A stretch of DNA of 64,000 nucleotides from Evtepia gabavorous (GTDB lineage: Bacteria; Bacillota; Clostridia; Oscillospirales; Oscillospiraceae): assembly GCF_003425665.1 (NCBI RefSeq), contig NZ_QQRQ01000004.1, forward strand, positions 62,001 to 126,000. Reading direction: 5' to 3'. Each line of letters opens with the position of its first letter. Position 1 is the stretch's first letter. Shown here one piece after another: positions 59,684 through 64,000 of the stretch. Below the pieces are notes generated by a model. That model was not told where the DNA came from. It made no database searches and saw only the letters and a program-made list of their open reading frames with translations. Both the position numbers and the translations under genes were made by a program.

Positions 59684-62600
59684 TCAATATTCGACAACGC
59701 CTTCATAGACCAGTACGGCGTCGCCGGTCAGGATGACCTCGTGGTCGGTGTACTTGACCACCAGATCACCGCCCACTAACTTGACTGTGATATCTTTGCC
59801 TTTCTCCACAAAGCCATTCTCTGTGGCGGCAATGACAGCGGCGCAGGCGCCGGTGCCGCAGGCCACGGTTTCCCCATTGCCCCGTTCGTAGACCCGCATC
59901 CGCAGGGTGTCTTCGTTGACGATGCGGACAAACTCGGTGTTGATCCGCTCGGGGAAGTAGGAGGCCCGCTCAAACTTGGGCCCTAAGGTCTCCAGGTCCA
60001 GGGCGGAGGGATCGTCGCAGAACACCACGCAGTGGGGATTGCCCACGCTGGCGCAGGTGATGTGATAGGTGCCCCCGGCAATCTCCACCGGCCGGTTGAT
60101 GATGGTGGAGCCGGGGAGGGTGGTGGGCAGGCTCATGGCATCCAGATCCGCTTTGCCCATGCCTACGCTGATGGTGTTGGCCTTGCCGTTGCGCGTATAG
60201 AGCAGCAGACTCTTGATGCCGCCGGCGGTCTCAATGGTCATGTACTCTTTTTTGACAATCCTCTTGTCATAGAGGTACTTGCCCACGCAGCGGATGGCGT
60301 TGCCGGCCATGGCACCCTCGGTGCCGTCCCGGTTGAAGATCCGCATCCTGGCGTCGGCCACCCGGGAGTCCTCAATGAGGACGATGCCGTAGCCGCCAAT
60401 GCCGTAATGCCGGTCACAGAGACTCACGCACAGGGAGCCCGGGCTGGTAATGGTGCCCTTCCGGTTATCAAAGAAGATATAGTCATTGCCGCAGCCCTGC
60501 ATCTTGGCGAAGGGAAGCAGCTGCCGCTCTTTGCGCATGCGGTTCAGGTCAACCAGCTCGGTGTTGTCCAGGTGGAACCGGCTGGCGATCATGTTGGCCA
60601 TGGCGTTGGCGGTGTCCAGCGCGGTGATGGAGGCGATGGAATGACGGACTGCCTCCCGGTGGAGTTCAATGTATTCCCGAATGGTGTCGTCATACAGTGC
60701 GCCAGTGTAGACGATCAGGCCGATTTTTCCCGCCTCCATGAGCTGGTAGGCCTCGGAGCCCGGGACAATGGGGGGAATCTCATGGACCTGGATGCCCAGG
60801 GAACGGATGGCGCTGGCGGTGTCCGCCGTGGCGTACATGGGCATTTTCAGGTCGTCAAACTTCTTGGCCAGGCCGACCACCTCGGGCAGCTCGTGGTTTT
60901 CCACGCTGAGCAGCACGCCCTTGCCCATGTAGTGACGGTAGCCGGCGGCGGCAAAGCCCTTGAACAGCGCTTCGTTGAAGGTCCGGCCCAGACCCAGTAC
61001 CTCGCCGGTGGATTTCATCTCGGGGCCCAGAATGGCGTTGGCATCGGTGATCTTCTCGAAGGAGAAGACAGGCACTTTGACCGCGTAATAGGGGGGGATT
61101 TTCCACAGGCCGGAGGGGTATCCCAATGTTTTCAGAGAGGCGCCCATCATAATCTTGGTGGCCAGGTCCACCATGGGAATCCCGGTGACCTTGCTCAGGT
61201 AGGGGACCGTCCGGGAAGCCCGGGGATTGACCTCAATGACAAAGAGCTCTCCCTGGTAGACCAAGTACTGGATGTTCACCAGCCCCTTGGTGCCCAGAGC
61301 CAGGGCCAGCTTTTCCGAGCACTCCACCACCACACGCATCATCTTGTCGGTGAGGCTGTACGGGGGATAGACGGCGATGGAGTCGCCGCTGTGGACGCCG
61401 GCCCGCTCGATATGCTCCATGATGCCGGGCATCAGCACGTCGGTGCCGTCGGAGATCACATCCACCTCCAGCTCGGTGCCAGGCATGTACTTGTCCACCA
61501 GAACGTCGTTTTTGATGCCGCCGGAGAGGATGACGCCCATATATTTCTCCACGTCCTCCCGCCCATGGGCGATGACCATGTTCTGGCCGCCGATGACGTA
61601 GGAGGGGCGGAGCAAAACCGGGAAGCCCAAGGCTTCCGAGGCATCCAGCGCCTCTTCCAGGGTGGTGACGCTCATGCCCTTGGGGCGGCGGATGCCCAAG
61701 TCCTCCAACAGGGCGTCGAAGCGCCCCCGGTCCTCGGCCATGTCGATGCCGTCGGCGGAGGTGCCCAGGATGGGGATGCCCTGCTGGTCCAAGAACTCCG
61801 TCAGGGCGATGGCGGTCTGGCCGCCGAAGGCCACCACCACACCCACGGGGTGCTCCACTTCAATAACCCCCATCACATCCTCAGGGGTGAGGGGCTCAAA
61901 GTACAGCCGGTCGGCGGTGTCGTAGTCGGTGGAGACGGTCTCCGGGTTGTTGTTGATGATGACCACGTCATAGCCCAGCTCTTTCAGGGTCTGGACACAG
62001 TGGACGGAGCTGTAGTCAAATTCAATGCCCTGGCCGATCCGAATGGGGCCGGACCCCAGGACGATGACGGTGTCCCGGCCGGTCCGGGGGAAGTTCCGGG
62101 CATCACAGTGCTCGTCATAGGTGGCGTAGAAATACGGGGTCTGGGCCTGGAATTCCGCCGCGCAGGTGTCCACCATCTTATAGCTGGGGGAGCGGTGGGG
62201 CAGGGCTGCTGGGTCCACCCCCGCCAGGCGGGCCAGGGTCTTGTCAGGGTAGCCGTATTTCTTCGCCTGGAGATAGATCTGCTCGGTGAGCCCGCCCTGC
62301 AGGGAGGCCTCGAAAGCGACCAGGTTTTGCAGTTTGCAGATGAACCACTTGTCAATCTTGGTGATGTCGTGAATGTGGTCCACAGACACCCCCTGGGACA
62401 GGGCCTCAAAAATGGTGAACAGCCGCAGGTCATCCATGGAGGCCAGGCGTTCATCCAGGGAGCGGCCGGTGGTGTCCTGGGAATGGAGGCTGTCCAGCTT
62501 GATTTCCGCCCCCCGGACGGCTTTCATCAGGGCGGCCTCAAAGGTATGGGCAATGGACATGACTTCGCCGGTGGCCTTCATTTGGGAGCCCAACTTCCGG

Positions 62601-63706
62601 CTGGCCCCGTGGAACTTGTCAAAGGGCCACTTGGGGAACTTCACCACCACATAGTCCACTGCGGGCTCAAAACAGGCGAAAGTCTCACCGGTCACATCGT
62701 TTTTGATCTCATCCAGGGTGTAACCCAGGGCGATCTTGGCGGTGATCTTGGCAATGGGATAGCCCGTGGCCTTGGAGGCCAGGGCGGAGGAGCGGGAGAC
62801 CCGGGGGTTTACCTCGATGACAGCATACTCAAAGCTGTCTGGGTTCAAGGCAAACTGGCAGTTGCAGCCGCCCTCGATGCCCAGCTCCTCGATGATCTTC
62901 AAAGCGGCTGAGCGGAGCATCTGGTACTCCTTGTCGGCCAGGGTGAGCGCGGGCGCCACCACAATGGAGTCGCCGGTGTGAATCCCCACCGGGTCAAAGT
63001 TCTCCATGGAGCAGATGGTGATGGCGGTGCCCTTGTGGTCCCGCATCACCTCAAACTCAATCTCTTTCCAGCCAAAGATATACTTTTCGATGAGGACCTG
63101 GGTGATGGGGGAGTAGTCCAGGCCCACGGAGCCCACTTCCCGGAGCTCTTCCTCATTGTAGGCAACGCCGCCGCCGCCGCCGCCCAGGGTGAAGGCGGGC
63201 CGGACAATGACCGGGTAGCCAATGCGGTTAGCAATGGCAACGCAGGTTTCAATGTCATGGGCGGTGTCCGAGGGGATGGTGGGCTGGCCGATTTTAGCCA
63301 TGGCGTCCTTGAACAGCTGCCGGTCCTCCGCCTTGTCGATGGCATCGGCATTGGTGCCGATGAGGCGGACGTTGTGCTCCTTCAGGAAGCCTTCATGGTC
63401 CAGCTCCATGGCGATGGTCAGACCGGTCTGCCCGCCCAGGCCAGCCAGCAAGCTGTCCGGCTGGGTTTCCAGAATGATCCGCTTGATGGTTTCCGTGGTC
63501 AGGGGCTCCAGGTAGACCGCGTCGGCCATGGCGTTGTCGGTCATGATGGTGGCGGGGTTGGAGTTGACCAGGATGGTCTCCACCCCCTCCTGCTTCAGCA
63601 CCCGGCAGGCCTGGGTGCCGGCGTAGTCGAACTCAGCGGCCTGGCCAATGACAATGGGGCCGGAGCCGATGACCAGTACCTTCTTGATGGATGTATCCTT
63701 CGGCAT
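59684..63706 (-). CDS. Fused carbamoyl-phosphate synthase large subunit and diaminopimelate epimerase
   Basis: One open frame of 1340 codons. Residues 1 to about 1060 are full-length CarB: two ATP-grasp halves (the first with FTLGGGGGGVAYN, the second with RPSYVIGGQNMVI) and a C-terminal MGS-type regulatory domain. Residues from about 1063 to 1340 are full-length DapF, beginning LLPFAKMQGCGNDYIFFD. Its two catalytic cysteines are C1140 (GNAIRC) and C1283 (ACGTGAC). There is no stop, no frameshift and almost no linker. CarB makes carbamoyl phosphate for pyrimidines and arginine; DapF makes meso-diaminopimelate for lysine and peptidoglycan. CarA overlaps upstream by one base. Confidence 0.93.
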   Translation of the reverse strand: MPKDTSIKKVLVIGSGPIVIGQAAEFDYAGTQACRVLKQEGVETILVNSNPATIMTDNAMADAVYLEPLTTETIKRIILETQPDSLLAGLGGQTGLTIAMELDHEGFLKEHNVRLIGTNADAIDKAEDRQLFKDAMAKIGQPTIPSDTAHDIETCVAIANRIGYPVIVRPAFTLGGGGGGVAYNEEELREVGSVGLDYSPITQVLIEKYIFGWKEIEFEVMRDHKGTAITICSMENFDPVGIHTGDSIVVAPALTLADKEYQMLRSAALKIIEELGIEGGCNCQFALNPDSFEYAVIEVNPRVSRSSALASKATGYPIAKITAKIALGYTLDEIKNDVTGETFACFEPAVDYVVVKFPKWPFDKFHGASRKLGSQMKATGEVMSIAHTFEAALMKAVRGAEIKLDSLHSQDTTGRSLDERLASMDDLRLFTIFEALSQGVSVDHIHDITKIDKWFICKLQNLVAFEASLQGGLTEQIYLQAKKYGYPDKTLARLAGVDPAALPHRSPSYKMVDTCAAEFQAQTPYFYATYDEHCDARNFPRTGRDTVIVLGSGPIRIGQGIEFDYSSVHCVQTLKELGYDVVIINNNPETVSTDYDTADRLYFEPLTPEDVMGVIEVEHPVGVVVAFGGQTAIALTEFLDQQGIPILGTSADGIDMAEDRGRFDALLEDLGIRRPKGMSVTTLEEALDASEALGFPVLLRPSYVIGGQNMVIAHGREDVEKYMGVILSGGIKNDVLVDKYMPGTELEVDVISDGTDVLMPGIMEHIERAGVHSGDSIAVYPPYSLTDKMMRVVVECSEKLALALGTKGLVNIQYLVYQGELFVIEVNPRASRTVPYLSKVTGIPMVDLATKIMMGASLKTLGYPSGLWKIPPYYAVKVPVFSFEKITDANAILGPEMKSTGEVLGLGRTFNEALFKGFAAAGYRHYMGKGVLLSVENHELPEVVGLAKKFDDLKMPMYATADTASAIRSLGIQVHEIPPIVPGSEAYQLMEAGKIGLIVYTGALYDDTIREYIELHREAVRHSIASITALDTANAMANMIASRFHLDNTELVDLNRMRKERQLLPFAKMQGCGNDYIFFDNRKGTITSPGSLCVSLCDRHYGIGGYGIVLIEDSRVADARMRIFNRDGTEGAMAGNAIRCVGKYLYDKRIVKKEYMTIETAGGIKSLLLYTRNGKANTISVGMGKADLDAMSLPTTLPGSTIINRPVEIAGGTYHITCASVGNPHCVVFCDDPSALDLETLGPKFERASYFPERINTEFVRIVNEDTLRMRVYERGNGETVACGTGACAAVIAATENGFVEKGKDITVKLVGGDLVVKYTDHEVILTGDAVLVYEGVVEY

Positions 63707-64000
63707 TACAAGCCCTCCTTCATCATCGCAGTAAAGCGGTCAAACGCGGTCAGGCAGTCCAGGGGCCCGCCGTGGGCCTCGGGGTGGAACTGGAGCGAGA
63801 ACGCGTGAAACTCAGGGTAATCTACCCCTTCACAGGTGCCGTCGTTGACATTGACAAACCGCAGCTTGCCTCCGGTGCCGGCCAGGGTGGTCTCGTCCAC
63901 GGCATAGCCGTGGTTCTGGCTGGTGATGGAGACCTCGCCGGTCTCCAGGTCCATGGCCGGCTGGTTGGCACCCCGGTGGCCGAACTTGAGCTTTTTGGTC
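63706..64000 (-). CDS. carA: Carbamoyl-phosphate synthase small subunit, C-terminal part
   Basis: The frame runs off the window end, so about 98 C-terminal residues are visible. CarA is the glutaminase that supplies ammonia to CarB. It shows KLKFGHRGANQPAMD, SQNHGYAVDE, and LQFHPEAHGGPLD with the class I glutamine amidotransferase catalytic histidine and glutamate. The catalytic cysteine lies outside the window. The stop and the carB start overlap by one base (TAATG), giving coupled synthesis of the two subunits. Confidence 0.96.
   Translation of the reverse strand, partial: TKKLKFGHRGANQPAMDLETGEVSITSQNHGYAVDETTLAGTGGKLRFVNVNDGTCEGVDYPEFHAFSLQFHPEAHGGPLDCLTAFDRFTAMMKEGL

Noticed and set aside
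60032-62911. A 959-codon open frame on the plus strand opposite carB-dapF
   Set aside because: It is an antisense shadow of GC-rich codons. CarB motifs on the other strand are intact throughout, and the plus-strand product is low-complexity Gly/His/Val-rich without a recognisable domain.
1-64000. Prophage, insertion sequence, CRISPR array, tRNA or rRNA genes
   Set aside because: I looked for transposase or integrase motifs, regularly spaced repeats, tRNA TPsiC-arm patterns and rRNA stretches and found none. The gene content is core housekeeping throughout.

Overview
The window looks like a chromosomal segment of a GC-rich, spore-forming member of the Clostridia, most like the Oscillospiraceae (Flavonifractor/Lawsonibacter-type butyrate producers). 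This is inferred from gene content, not from a marker comparison. The evidence is Firmicutes-type gene order (prpC-prkC-rsgA-spoVM, dgt-dnaG-rpoD, yicC-remA-gmk-rpoZ-priA-def-fmt-rsmB-rlmN), sporulation genes (sigH, spoVM, a SipL-like SPOCS/LysM protein, ytaF), AddAB instead of RecBCD, a PPi-type phosphofructokinase and a butyryl-CoA-dehydrogenase-like enzyme. Almost all sequence is ordinary core genome. I see no phage, insertion sequence, CRISPR array, tRNA or rRNA gene.

Layout. 1-1925: ruvC (3' end), ruvA, ruvB (Holliday junction processing). 2024-6593: sigH, a zinc-ribbon protein, a CarD-type regulator, ispD-ispF (isoprenoid precursors), and a DUF3343 protein paired with a class V aminotransferase. 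6629-22858: a long run of plus-strand genes with no terminator I could find. It begins with cdaA-cdaR (c-di-AMP), an RseC-like membrane protein, a DUF5685 protein and a J-domain protein with a cysteine-string tail. It continues through yicC, remA, gmk, rpoZ, priA, def, fmt, rsmB and rlmN to the PP2C phosphatase/PASTA kinase pair and rsgA. 22875-24659: a 22-codon spoVM and a sipL-like spore morphogenesis gene. 24667-29106: a DUF255 thioredoxin-fold protein, then divergent PPi-pfk and fba whose promoters share one palindromic -35 box. 29131-37632: a membrane-fused spermidine-synthase-like protein, addB and addA. 37670-44903: rpmE, a flavin reductase, hflX, a YigZ-family protein, and the dgt-dnaG-rpoD operon.

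44984-53648: ytaF, an FkbM methyltransferase, then a minus-strand block holding a D,D-carboxypeptidase, a three-gene two-component operon, a lipoprotein and a DUF975 membrane protein, followed by a split ThrE-type exporter. 53710-59667: a UPF0340 protein, an acyl-CoA dehydrogenase, a 600-bp AT-rich intergenic region with a three-hairpin structured element, a TolC-family protein with an AT-rich internal patch, a tandem-OB SSB-like protein, a minimal ferredoxin-thioredoxin-reductase catalytic protein and a ZIP transporter. 59684-64000: carA (3' end) followed by a single 1340-codon frame that fuses full-length carbamoyl-phosphate synthase large subunit to full-length diaminopimelate epimerase (CarB-DapF).

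The most notable items are the CarB-DapF fusion, the AT-rich patch inside the TolC-family gene, the structured intergenic element at 55809-55923, the short spoVM next to sipL, the shared-35 divergent glycolytic promoter, and the cysteine-string J protein.
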